From Pseudomonadota bacterium (GTDB taxonomy: Bacteria; Pseudomonadota; Alphaproteobacteria; Rhizobiales; Xanthobacteraceae): a stretch of 12,964 nucleotides of DNA. The stretch spans positions 1 through 12,964 of the forward strand of contig JAEYVN010000216.1 in the NCBI GenBank assembly GCA_023431725.1. Direction: 5' to 3'. Positions 6,375 to 12,964 of this stretch are shown piece after piece. Made by a program: the position numbers and the translations under genes. How positions within the stretch are numbered: the stretch's first letter is position 1; each line of letters begins with the position of its first letter. The notes below the pieces were generated by a model that did not search any database, was not told where the DNA came from, and worked only from the letters and a program-made list of their open reading frames with translations.

Positions 6375-7231
6375 ATCAGGTCGGCGATGAACCGCGGCAG
6401 CGCGAAGGCCGCGCGATGCACCTCCGGCGTCCAGTATTTTGTCGAAAACCGTCCGGCGGCCTCATAGCGCTCGGTTAGCGTCTCGACCGACACATTGCGC
6501 AGCGCCGTGTCGCTGGTCGCCCATCCCATCGCCAGATGACCGCCGACATAGGTCGGGATCGCTGCGATGTAGCACCCACCGTCGCCAAACAGCTTGCGGA
6601 ATTTCTGTACCGAACTCGCCAGTTCGTCCGGCTGAAAGAACGGCACACCGTTCTGCGTCACCATCACGCCGCCCGGCTTCAGGCAACGCTTCACGCCGGC
6701 ATAGAATTCTTCAGTGAACAACACCGCGCCAGGTCCCTGCGGATCAGTCGAGTCGACGATCACGACGTCGAAACGACGCTCGGTTTCGGCGACGAATTTC
6801 ATGCCGTCATCGATGACAAGATCGAAGCGTGGATTGGACAGCACCGGCCCGGTGAATTCCGGGAAATGCTCCTTCGAAAACTCGACCACCGACGCGTCGA
6901 TCTCGACCTGCGTGAGGCGCTCGATCGATTTGTGCTTGAGCACCTCTTCGGCGATGCCGCAATCGCCGCCGCCGACAATCAGCACCTCCTGCGCGCGACC
7001 GTGCGCAAGGATCGGCACATGCGACATCATCTCGTGATAGACGAACTCGTCCGCGGATGTGACCTGCGTAGCACCGTCCAGCATCAGCATCTTGCCGAAA
7101 TACGGATTCTCGAACAGCACGAGATCCTGATGCTCGGTCTTCATCTCGTACAGAACGCGCTTCACATTGTACGACACGCGAAAGCCGAGATCGTCGAACA
7201 AAGTTTCGGAAATCCAGCGATCCTTGGTCAT
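6362..7231 (-). CDS. speE: Spermidine synthase (polyamine aminopropyltransferase)
   Basis: 289 residues, close to the E. coli enzyme in length. It transfers the aminopropyl group of decarboxylated S-adenosylmethionine to putrescine, giving spermidine and methylthioadenosine, in the cytosol. Diagnostic segments are the substrate-side MLMLDGATQVTSADEFVYHEMMSHVP block (about residues 48-73), the nucleotide-binding GGGDCG (87-92), VEID (109-112), IDDG (140-143), and the catalytic DSTDP (160-164), followed by GPGAVLFTEEFY. IPTYVGGHLAMGWA is also family-typical. The ATG at 7231 has GAGG seven bases before it; the frame is open to 7285 but those codons precede the family's normal start. speD lies 130 bases upstream on the same strand, making a speD-speE unit for spermidine formation. 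The C-terminal GQV and stop lie within a tandem repeat. Confidence 0.95.
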   Translation of the reverse strand: MTKDRWISETLFDDLGFRVSYNVKRVLYEMKTEHQDLVLFENPYFGKMLMLDGATQVTSADEFVYHEMMSHVPILAHGRAQEVLIVGGGDCGIAEEVLKHKSIERLTQVEIDASVVEFSKEHFPEFTGPVLSNPRFDLVIDDGMKFVAETERRFDVVIVDSTDPQGPGAVLFTEEFYAGVKRCLKPGGVMVTQNGVPFFQPDELASSVQKFRKLFGDGGCYIAAIPTYVGGHLAMGWATSDTALRNVSVETLTERYEAAGRFSTKYWTPEVHRAAFALPRFIADLMGQV

Positions 7232-7261
7232 GGCAACGCCTCGCATCATTGAAAAGCATGA

Positions 7262-7281
7262 TGCCCGGCTTGAACCGGGCA
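7262..7281 (-). promoter_or_regulatory. Hairpin in the speD-speE spacer
   Basis: A perfect 7-base-pair inverted repeat TGCCCGG/CCGGGCA with a 6-base loop lies 31 bases before the speE start and 80 bases after the speD stop. On the minus strand it is followed by TCATGCTTTTCA, too weak a T-run for a full terminator. It could be a partial attenuator, a processing site, or stabilise the speD 3' end. Confidence 0.4.
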
Positions 7282-7361
7282 CCACATCTTACGTTGAAGT
7301 CGCGTCGAATTGTGGACGGCGTGCCGGGCTCTTGTCTGGTTGAGCGCGGCCGAAGCCAGCC

Positions 7362-7841
7362 TCAGACGCCCTGTCCGCGAAGCAATTCGCTGACCGCGAT
7401 GCGCCCCGGCTTGAATGCTTCGCGCAGCACCTGCACGCAGGCTTCGGGCTTGGCATCGCCGCACATGAACACATCGAGCGCCGCATAGCCGTTCTCGGGC
7501 CATGAATGGATCGAGATATGACTCTCGGCCAGCACCGCAACGCCGGACACACCGCCATTGGGCTCGAAGTGATGCAGATGGATGTGCAGCAGCGTTGCGC
7601 CCGCTGCAGATACGCAGGCGCGCAAAGCCGATTCGATATGATCGATATCGTCCAGCTTCTGTGCGTCGTAGAGATCGATGATGAGATGCGCACCGGCGCA
7701 CTTCACCCCGTTCCTCACCACGAAATGGTCGTAACGTTCGTCAGCTTGTGCTGTCGGCGTAGCGACCGCAAAATCCTTCTTTCGGGAGGTACTTGGGGTC
7801 TCCAAGCCCGTCGCCGATTGAAAGAGGCTGTTCCGGCTCAT
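7362..7841 (-). CDS. speD: S-adenosylmethionine decarboxylase proenzyme
   Basis: 159 residues. The proenzyme cuts itself between Glu106 and Ser107 in LAESHISIHSWPE; Ser107 then becomes the pyruvoyl cofactor. His112 and Cys127 follow at +5 and +20, exactly the spacing of Ser63, His68 and Cys83 in the small bacterial and archaeal type (Thermotoga maritima). The product, decarboxylated S-adenosylmethionine, is the aminopropyl donor for SpeE next door. The core starts near residue 43 (RNGVKCAGAHLIIDLYDA); the 40 residues before it are hydrophilic, low in conservation and longer than in the shortest family members. The ATG at 7841 is fixed by an AGGAGG five bases upstream. A 30-codon frame in the leader ends in an ATGA overlap with this start. 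Confidence 0.95.
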   Translation of the reverse strand: MSRNSLFQSATGLETPSTSRKKDFAVATPTAQADERYDHFVVRNGVKCAGAHLIIDLYDAQKLDDIDHIESALRACVSAAGATLLHIHLHHFEPNGGVSGVAVLAESHISIHSWPENGYAALDVFMCGDAKPEACVQVLREAFKPGRIAVSELLRGQGV

Positions 7842-7962
7842 GCCGTCCTCCTCAACCAGAGAGCGAAGCCCGAGAGACCGGCATGCCGGCTCACGGAATG
7901 AAAAAAAACGCCGCCCCGACAGCCCAGCATAAAACAAAAGGACTGATCCAAGCGGCAGAGGG

Positions 7963-7991
7963 GAAATAGTCAGTTCGCCGCAGGGTATCAA
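7963..7991 (-). promoter_or_regulatory. Putative promoter of speD
   Basis: On the minus strand TTGATA (7991-7986; five of six matches to the -35) and TATTTC (7968-7963; three of six) are 17 bases apart. The implied leader is about 115 bases long and includes eight consecutive T (7908-7901, minus strand) and a CCGGCATGCCGG palindrome (7878-7889). The -10 is poor, so this is a tentative call. Confidence 0.3.
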
Positions 7992-8034
7992 GCGAATTCT
8001 TGACCCCTGCGTTTATGACTATGAACAAATGCCC

Positions 8035-8059
8035 GAATTACGGCAATTTGCCGCAATTC
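8035..8059. promoter_or_regulatory. Near-perfect dyad after the malic enzyme gene
   Basis: GAATTACGGCAA (8035-8046) and TTGCCGCAATTC (8048-8059) are inverted copies with one mismatch and a single central base. It lies 18 bases past the malic enzyme stop and about 195 bases before the speD start. No T-run follows, so it is not a classical terminator; a protein-binding operator is as likely. Confidence 0.4.
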
Positions 8060-8077
8060 GCGGGCCAGCAGAATTCA

Positions 8078-10372
8078 TCAGGACTTGGCGGCTTGCGCTT
8101 CCACCACCGCCAATGCCGTCATGTTGATGACGCCGCGCGCCGTCACCGACGGCGTCAGGATATGTGCCGGCATCGCCGCGCCGATGAGGATGGGGCCGAC
8201 TGCCAAGGCATCGGCGAGCACCTTCGTCATCTGATAGGCGATATTGGCGGCATCGAGATTGGGCATGATCAGCACGTTGGCCTCGCCCTTCAGCCGCGAA
8301 TTCGGAAATACGCGCTCGCGAATGGTCGGGCTCAGCGCCGTGTCACCGTTCATCTCGCCTTCGATTTCCAGATCGGGATAATTCTCCCGCACATGCGACA
8401 GAGCGGCCCGCATTTTGGCGGACGAAACACTGTCAAACGAACCAAAATCCGAATGCGACAGCAGCGCGATCTTCGGTTGCAAGCCGAAGCGACGCACATG
8501 CGCCGCAGCAAGCACTGACATGTCAGCGATGGCATCGGCGCTCGGTTCCGGCGTCACCTGCGTATCGGCGAGGAAATACGCGCCTTTTTTGGTGATGACG
8601 AGCGACAGCGCCGCAAATTCCCGCACGCCCGGAGCAAGACCGATCACATCGCGGATATTTTTCAGGTGCGCCATGTAGCGACCTTCGACGCCGCAGATCA
8701 TGGCGTCGGCGAGTTTCAGCCTGACCGCGAGCGACGCAATCACAGTCGAGTTCGTCCGTACGATCGTGCGCGCGGCATCCGGCGTGATGCCACGGCGCCC
8801 CGCAGCCTCGACATAAGCATTCACATACTCGCGATAGCGCGGATCGTCGTCGGGATTGATCAGCGTGAAGTCGCGTCCGGGACGGATCGACAGGCCATAG
8901 CGTTCAAGCCTTGTCTCGATGACCGACGGCCGGCCGATCAGGATCGGCTGTGCCAGCCCCTCTTCCACGATCACCTGGGTCGCCCGCAAGACGCGCTCGT
9001 CCTCGCCTTCAGCGTAGATGACGCGTTTGGGATCCTGCTTGGCGCGCATGAAGACCGGCTTCATGATGAAGCCGGACCGGAAGACAAAGCGATTGAGCCG
9101 CTCGCCGTAGGCTTCGAAATCGGTGAACGGCCGTGTCGCCACGCCCGATTCGATCGCGGCGCGGGCCACGGCTGGCGCGATCCGCAGAATCAGACGCGGA
9201 TCGAACGGGTTGGGAATCAGCGAGCCGGGGCCGAAGGTGCGCGCCTCGCCGCCATAGGCCATCGCAGCGACATCGGACGGTGCTTCGCGGGCGAGCCCGG
9301 CGATCGCCTCGACGGCTGCGCGCTTCATCTCTTCATTGATCGTGGTGGCTCCGACATCGAGCGCACCACGGAAAATGTAGGGGAAACACAGGACGTTATT
9401 GACCTGGTTCGGATAGTCCGAGCGGCCTGTGCAGATCATGGCATCGGGCCGCACCATCACAGCCTCTTCCGGCATGATCTCCGGCGACGGATTGGCGAGC
9501 GCCATGATCAGCGGACGATCCGCCATCCGCTTGACCATCTCCGGCCTCAGCACGCCGCCCGCCGATACGCCCAGAAACACGTCGGCGCCATCGATGATCT
9601 CGCCGAGCGTTCGCGCCTTTGTGTCCTGCGCGTAAACTTCCTTCCATCGGTCCATCAGCGTATTGCGGCCGCGATAGACGACGCCTTCGATGTCGGAAAC
9701 GAAGATGTTCTCGCGCTTCGCACCAAGCGATACGAGAATGTTCAGACACGCCAGCGCCGCAGCGCCGGCGCCAGACGCAACGATCTTGATCTCTTCGATC
9801 TTCTTGCCGGTGAGATGCAGCGCGTTCAGGACGGCCGCACCGACGATGATGGCGGTGCCATGCTGATCGTCATGAAAGACCGGGATCTTCATCCGCTCTT
9901 TCAGTTGCGCCTCGACGTCGAAACATTCCGGCGCCTTGATGTCCTCAAGATTGATGCCACCGAAGGTCGGCTCCAGCGCGGAAACGACGTCGACCATGCG
10001 CTTCACCTCAGGCGCATCGATCTCGATGTCGAAGACGTCAATGCCGGCGAATTTCTTGAACAGAACCGCCTTGCCTTCCATGACCGGCTTGGAAGCCAGC
10101 GGCCCGATATTGCCGAGGCCCAGCACGGCGCTGCCATTCGAGACGACGGCGACGAGATTCTGGCGTGAGGTGAGTTCGGCCGCCTCTCTGGGGTCTGCCG
10201 CAATCGCCTCGCAGGCGGCAGCGACACCGGGCGAATAAGCCAGCGCGAGGTCGTGCTGGGTGCCGAGCGGCTTGGTGGCGGCGATTTCGAGTTTCCCGGG
10301 CTTCGGGAAGCGATGATAGGCAAGCGCCTGATTCTTGAGGTCTTCGGACAGATTGGACATCACGGACGGCAT
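8078..10372 (-). CDS. maeB: NADP-dependent malic enzyme with C-terminal phosphotransacetylase-like domain
   Basis: 764 residues, the usual length of the hybrid bacterial malic enzymes. It oxidatively decarboxylates L-malate to pyruvate and CO2 with NAD(P)+, linking the TCA cycle to pyruvate and reductant supply. The malic enzyme part covers about 1-430: AYSPGVA (Tyr46), the catalytic-lysine region [20 protein letters not shown] (100-119), the metal-binding FHDDQHGTA (166-174), and the dinucleotide fold GAGAAALA (201-208). A phosphotransacetylase-like domain fills about 440-764, beginning at [18 protein letters not shown]; in such hybrids it is usually inactive as an acetyltransferase and binds effectors such as acetyl-CoA. 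Rhizobia carry both NAD (dme) and NADP (tme) forms of this architecture, so the cofactor and symbol are uncertain. The ATG at 10372 has GGAG nine bases upstream; ATG 10360 is too far from it. Confidence 0.93.
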   Translation of the reverse strand: MPSVMSNLSEDLKNQALAYHRFPKPGKLEIAATKPLGTQHDLALAYSPGVAAACEAIAADPREAAELTSRQNLVAVVSNGSAVLGLGNIGPLASKPVMEGKAVLFKKFAGIDVFDIEIDAPEVKRMVDVVSALEPTFGGINLEDIKAPECFDVEAQLKERMKIPVFHDDQHGTAIIVGAAVLNALHLTGKKIEEIKIVASGAGAAALACLNILVSLGAKRENIFVSDIEGVVYRGRNTLMDRWKEVYAQDTKARTLGEIIDGADVFLGVSAGGVLRPEMVKRMADRPLIMALANPSPEIMPEEAVMVRPDAMICTGRSDYPNQVNNVLCFPYIFRGALDVGATTINEEMKRAAVEAIAGLAREAPSDVAAMAYGGEARTFGPGSLIPNPFDPRLILRIAPAVARAAIESGVATRPFTDFEAYGERLNRFVFRSGFIMKPVFMRAKQDPKRVIYAEGEDERVLRATQVIVEEGLAQPILIGRPSVIETRLERYGLSIRPGRDFTLINPDDDPRYREYVNAYVEAAGRRGITPDAARTIVRTNSTVIASLAVRLKLADAMICGVEGRYMAHLKNIRDVIGLAPGVREFAALSLVITKKGAYFLADTQVTPEPSADAIADMSVLAAAHVRRFGLQPKIALLSHSDFGSFDSVSSAKMRAALSHVRENYPDLEIEGEMNGDTALSPTIRERVFPNSRLKGEANVLIMPNLDAANIAYQMTKVLADALAVGPILIGAAMPAHILTPSVTARGVINMTALAVVEAQAAKS

Positions 10373-10423
10373 TCAAGGATTCTCCTTGGCCAATGTAGCG
10401 GTCATGTCCACGCTTGTCTCGGT

Positions 10424-10463
10424 TATCCGGACCATGGCAGCGCAGCTATACCCATGGCGGATA
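10424..10463 (-). promoter_or_regulatory. Long imperfect hairpin upstream of the malic enzyme gene
   Basis: Arms 10424-10437 and 10452-10463 pair over 12 bases with a 2-base bulge: TATCCGCCATGG against CCATGGTCCGGATA on the minus strand, around a 14-base loop. Each arm contains a CCATGG palindrome. It lies 52-91 bases before the malic enzyme start, in the 154-base aspS-maeB spacer. Confidence 0.45.
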
Positions 10464-10482
10464 CCCGGGGTCGATCAGCGCA

Positions 10483-10514
10483 GCGGCAGCGCCCGCTTCG
10501 AGCGACGCTGCCGC
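10483..10514 (-). terminator. Stem-loop just after aspS, no T-run
   Basis: A perfect 9-base-pair GC-rich stem GCGGCAGCG/CGCTGCCGC (10483-10491 with 10506-10514) begins 12 bases beyond the aspS stop; its loop can form a further GCT/AGC pair. No T-rich stretch follows on the minus strand, so it may protect the aspS 3' end or pause polymerase rather than terminate on its own. Confidence 0.4.
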
Positions 10515-10526
10515 GCATGACGTTGG

Positions 10527-12299
10527 TTATTTCTGCGGCAGGTTCAGCCGAAGATGCAATTCCTTGAGTTGCTTCGGCGTCACTTCCGACGGCGCGCCCA
10601 TGAGCAGATCTTCGGCGCGCTGATTCATCGGGAACAGCGAAATTTCGCGCAGATTGTTGGTGCCGCAGAGAAGCATGACGATGCGGTCGACACCCGCGGC
10701 CATGCCGCCATGCGGCGGCGCGCCGTACTGGAAGGCGCGATACATGCCGCCGAAACGTTCGATCACCGTCTCTTCGCCATAACCCGCGATCTCGAACGCC
10801 TTCACCATGGCTTCCGGCTTGTGATTGCGGATGCCACCGGAAGCGATCTCATAGCCGTTGCAGGTGATGTCGTACTGATACGCCTTGATCGTGAGCGGAT
10901 CCTGCGTATTCAGCGCATCGAGACCGCCCTGCGGCATCGAGAACGGGTTGTGCGAGAAGTCGACCTTCTTGTCGTCCTCGTTGTACTCGTACATCGGGAA
11001 ATCGACGATCCAGGCGAGCTTGAACTGATCCTTGTCGGCAAGGTTCAATTCGTCCGCGACCTTGTTACGGGCGAGTCCGGCAAACTTGTAGAATTTCTCG
11101 GGATCGCCCGCGACGAAGAACGCCGCGTCGCCGGCCTTCAGGTCAAGCGCCACACGGATCGCTTCGGTGCGCTCCGGTCCGATGTTGTTGGCCAGCGGGC
11201 CTGCGCCCTCGTTGTTCTCGCGCCACATGATGTAGCCAAGGCCCGGCTGGCCCTCGCCTTGCGCCCAGGAATTCATGCGATCGCAGAAGGCGCGGCTGCC
11301 GCCGGTCGGACCGGGAATGGCCCAGACCTGGTTCTTCGGGTCTTCGAGCATGCGCGCGAAGACCTTGAAGCCCGAACCACGGAAGTGCTCGGAGACGTCT
11401 TGCATCTCCAGCGGGTTGCGCAGGTCCGGCTTGTCGCTGCCGTATTTGCGGATCGCTTCGGCATAGGGAATGCGCGGCCAGTTCTTGCTGACCGGCTTGC
11501 CGTTGGCGAATTCCTCGAACACGCCTGTGATCACCGGCTCCATCGCCGCCAGCACATCGTTCTGTTCGACGAAGCTCATTTCGAGATCGAGCTGATAAAA
11601 TTCGCCGGGCAGTCGATCGGCCCGCGGGTCTTCGTCGCGGAAGCACGGCGCGATCTGGAAGTAGCGGTCGAAGCCCGACATCATCAGCAGCTGCTTGTAC
11701 TGCTGCGGTGCCTGCGGCAGCGCGTAAAATTTTCCCGGATGGATGCGCGACGGCACCAAAAAGTCGCGCGCACCTTCGGGCGACGACGCGGTCAGGATCG
11801 GCGTCTGGAACTCGAAGAAGCCGGACTCTTTCATCCGGCGGCGCATGGAATCGATAATGGCGCCGCGCGTCATGATGTTCTGGTGCAGCTTCTCCCGGCG
11901 CAGGTCGAGGAAGCGATACTTCAGACGGATGTCTTCCGGATATTCCTGGTCGCCGAACACGGGCAGCGGCAGTTCCGCGGCCGCACCCAGCACCTCGATC
12001 TCATTGGCAAACACCTCGATCATGCCAGTCGGCAGATCCGGATTCTCGGTGCCCGCCGGGCGATTGCGCACCTTGCCGTCGATCTTGACCACCCATTCCG
12101 ACCGCAGCTTCTCGGCGTCCTTGAAGGCCGGGCTGTCCGGGTCGGCCACGACCTGCGTCAGGCCATAATGGTCGCGCAGATCGATGAACAGCACACCGCC
12201 GTGGTCGCGGACGCGGTGCACCCAGCCGGAAATCCGCACCGCGGAGCCAATGTCGGTCTCGCGGAGCGCGCCGCAGGTGTGGGTGCGATAACGGTGCAT
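10527..12299 (-). CDS. aspS: Aspartyl-tRNA synthetase, probably non-discriminating (Asp/Asn)
   Basis: 590 residues, the same length as the E. coli enzyme. It charges tRNA-Asp with aspartate in the cytosol. Domains: OB-fold anticodon-binding domain (about 1-105), class II catalytic core with the bacterial GAD insertion, and C-terminal motif 3. Visible marks are [29 protein letters not shown] (motif 2 region), [17 protein letters not shown], and [13 protein letters not shown] (motif 3). The anticodon loop reads RDHGG (His33), like Pseudomonas aeruginosa His31, where discriminating E. coli has Leu; this suggests the enzyme also charges tRNA-Asn, for later amidation by GatCAB. ATG 12299 gives the family start; the frame runs open to 12365 but adds a basic non-family extension. 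The ribosome site is weak (GAG about 12 bases upstream). A TTGACA lies upstream at 12384-12379. Confidence 0.96.
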   Translation of the reverse strand: MHRYRTHTCGALRETDIGSAVRISGWVHRVRDHGGVLFIDLRDHYGLTQVVADPDSPAFKDAEKLRSEWVVKIDGKVRNRPAGTENPDLPTGMIEVFANEIEVLGAAAELPLPVFGDQEYPEDIRLKYRFLDLRREKLHQNIMTRGAIIDSMRRRMKESGFFEFQTPILTASSPEGARDFLVPSRIHPGKFYALPQAPQQYKQLLMMSGFDRYFQIAPCFRDEDPRADRLPGEFYQLDLEMSFVEQNDVLAAMEPVITGVFEEFANGKPVSKNWPRIPYAEAIRKYGSDKPDLRNPLEMQDVSEHFRGSGFKVFARMLEDPKNQVWAIPGPTGGSRAFCDRMNSWAQGEGQPGLGYIMWRENNEGAGPLANNIGPERTEAIRVALDLKAGDAAFFVAGDPEKFYKFAGLARNKVADELNLADKDQFKLAWIVDFPMYEYNEDDKKVDFSHNPFSMPQGGLDALNTQDPLTIKAYQYDITCNGYEIASGGIRNHKPEAMVKAFEIAGYGEETVIERFGGMYRAFQYGAPPHGGMAAGVDRIVMLLCGTNNLREISLFPMNQRAEDLLMGAPSEVTPKQLKELHLRLNLPQK

Positions 12300-12355
12300 G
12301 AAAATCAGGTCTCGCGGTCGATTCGTACGAAAATCAGGGTGACGGGAGGCGCGGG

Positions 12356-12384
12356 AAAAGCGCATGGGGGTGTTGCTTTGTCAA
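12356..12384 (-). promoter_or_regulatory. Possible aspS promoter
   Basis: A perfect -35 TTGACA stands at 12384-12379 on the minus strand. Seventeen bases on comes GCTTTT, a poor -10, which would give a leader of about 50 bases. The same 156-base divergent region carries two direct copies of GAAAATCAGG (plus strand 12300-12309 and 12329-12338), the first abutting the aspS start codon. Confidence 0.3.
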
Positions 12385-12455
12385 GGCAAGCAGCGGCCTC
12401 GACAGCGCCGTCCCGATCTGCATTCTGAGGGTTGCAAAGGGATCCTCAAGGAATC

Positions 12456-12964
12456 ATGACACAGACAGGCACAAAGCCGGCCCAAAGCCCGGCCAGCCCC
12501 GAAAATCCGGCCTCCGCGGCCCGGATGACCACCGGCCAGGCCGTGGTGTCCTCGCTGCTGGCCCATGGCATCGAAACGATTTACGCCTTGCCGGGGGTCC
12601 ACAACGACCATTTTTTTGATGCCCTGTATCATGCCGGGAACCGTGTCCGGGTGCTCCACACCCGCCATGAGCAGGGTTGCGCCTATATGGCCCTCGGCGC
12701 GGCGCTGGCGACCGGCAAGCCGCAGGCCTATTCCGTCGTCCCCGGTCCCGGCTTCCTGAACACCGGGGCAGCGCTGCTGAACGCCTACAGCATGAATGCA
12801 CCGGTCCTGGCCCTGATCGGCCAGATCCCGCAAAGTGCGATCGGCCGCGACCTCGGCCATTTGCACGAAATCCGCGACCAGGCCGGCATTCTGGCCCGGC
12901 TGGTCGACCATTCCGCCCGGATCCCCCGCCCGGCCGATGCGCCCCGGATGGTGGCCGCGGCGAT
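12456..12964 (+). CDS. Thiamine-diphosphate-dependent enzyme, acetolactate synthase-like, N-terminal part, 3' end outside window
   Basis: The frame runs open from ATG 12456 to the window end (169 codons). AAGGA lies three bases before the ATG, which is close, with GGGA about fourteen bases upstream. A Pro/Ala-rich leader of about 22 residues precedes the pyrimidine-binding (PYR) domain, which begins at RMTTGQAVVSSLLAHGIETIYALPG. The catalytic glutamate that activates the cofactor is in HTRHEQGCAYMALGAALATGK. The next loop reads PGPGFLNTGAAL; in true acetolactate synthases it is GPGATN, so a different substrate is likely. MNAPVLALIGQIP and the IRDQ segment also fit the superfamily (acetolactate synthase, benzoylformate or other 2-oxoacid decarboxylases, oxalyl-CoA decarboxylase). 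It is divergent from aspS and no functional link is evident. Confidence 0.88.
   Translation, partial: MTQTGTKPAQSPASPENPASAARMTTGQAVVSSLLAHGIETIYALPGVHNDHFFDALYHAGNRVRVLHTRHEQGCAYMALGAALATGKPQAYSVVPGPGFLNTGAALLNAYSMNAPVLALIGQIPQSAIGRDLGHLHEIRDQAGILARLVDHSARIPRPADAPRMVAAA

Noticed and set aside
7901..7980. Transcription attenuator with competing GCGGC/GCCGC stems before speD
   Set aside because: The candidate stems are only 5-6 base pairs with 20-40 base loops, and the first arm would lie upstream of the tentative transcription start.
8666..10168. Plus-strand open frame of 500 codons opposite the malic enzyme gene
   Set aside because: Composition is Asp/Arg/His rich with no family signature; mirror of a well-conserved coding frame.
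10372..10420. Promoter GAGACA-17-TACATT for the malic enzyme gene
   Set aside because: The implied start point (about 10385) would fall inside the Shine-Dalgarno sequence, so it cannot produce the observed ribosome site.
10554..12428. Plus-strand open frame of 624 codons opposite aspS
   Set aside because: It covers the aspS gene almost exactly in antisense, with skewed Arg/His/Val content and no domain; a codon-bias artefact.
12381..12911. Minus-strand open frame of 176 codons near the window end
   Set aside because: It is opposite the thiamine-diphosphate enzyme, which has clear superfamily motifs, and crosses the divergent promoter region.

Overview
The window looks like an ordinary chromosomal segment of a GC-rich alphaproteobacterium, most likely a Hyphomicrobiales member close to Bradyrhizobium/Afipia (Nitrobacteraceae). 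Pointers are a small secreted DUF3551-type protein (a family abundant in that group), an NADP-malic enzyme fused to a phosphotransacetylase-like domain, an aspartyl-tRNA synthetase of the RDHGG (probably non-discriminating) type, and an adjacent speD-speE pair. This placement rests on recognising protein families by eye; no search was run.

Layout. (1) 1-1102, plus strand: the 3' end of a polysaccharide deacetylase, a strong intrinsic terminator, then a dihydrofolate-reductase-like protein. (2) 1344-2651, minus strand: a secreted cupin-fold protein with a lysine-rich tail, then a tight DoxX / DUF3551 pair, converging on the plus-strand genes. (3) 2919-4550, minus: a membrane-anchored EAL phosphodiesterase with a CSS-like periplasmic sensor, ending in a terminator. 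(4) 4741-7841, minus: pirin, a small cupin, spermidine synthase (speE) and S-adenosylmethionine decarboxylase (speD), transcribed in the order speD, speE, cupin, pirin. An imperfect tandem repeat lies across the speE stop codon. (5) 8078-12299, minus: malic enzyme and aspartyl-tRNA synthetase. (6) 12456-end, plus: the first 169 codons of a thiamine-diphosphate enzyme of the acetolactate-synthase type, divergent from aspS.

How the genes work together. SpeD decarboxylates S-adenosylmethionine and SpeE transfers the resulting aminopropyl group to putrescine, so the pair makes spermidine. The cupin and pirin downstream are both metal-binding cupins lying co-directionally, but nothing shows a shared pathway. 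The malic enzyme supplies pyruvate and NADPH. The EAL protein lowers cyclic-di-GMP in response to a periplasmic, possibly redox, signal. DoxX and the DUF3551 protein are probably co-transcribed.

No tRNA, rRNA, CRISPR array, insertion sequence, prophage or clearly transferred block was seen, and no new multi-gene system stands out. The items most worth a second look are small: the tandem repeat at the speE 3' end, the speD leader with a short ORF overlapping the speD start, a probable leaderless pirin transcript, a long hairpin upstream of the malic enzyme, and the basic tail on the secreted cupin. No gap between called genes exceeds 300 bases; the largest (1103-1343, 2652-2918 and 7842-8077) are described in the entries for the signals they contain.
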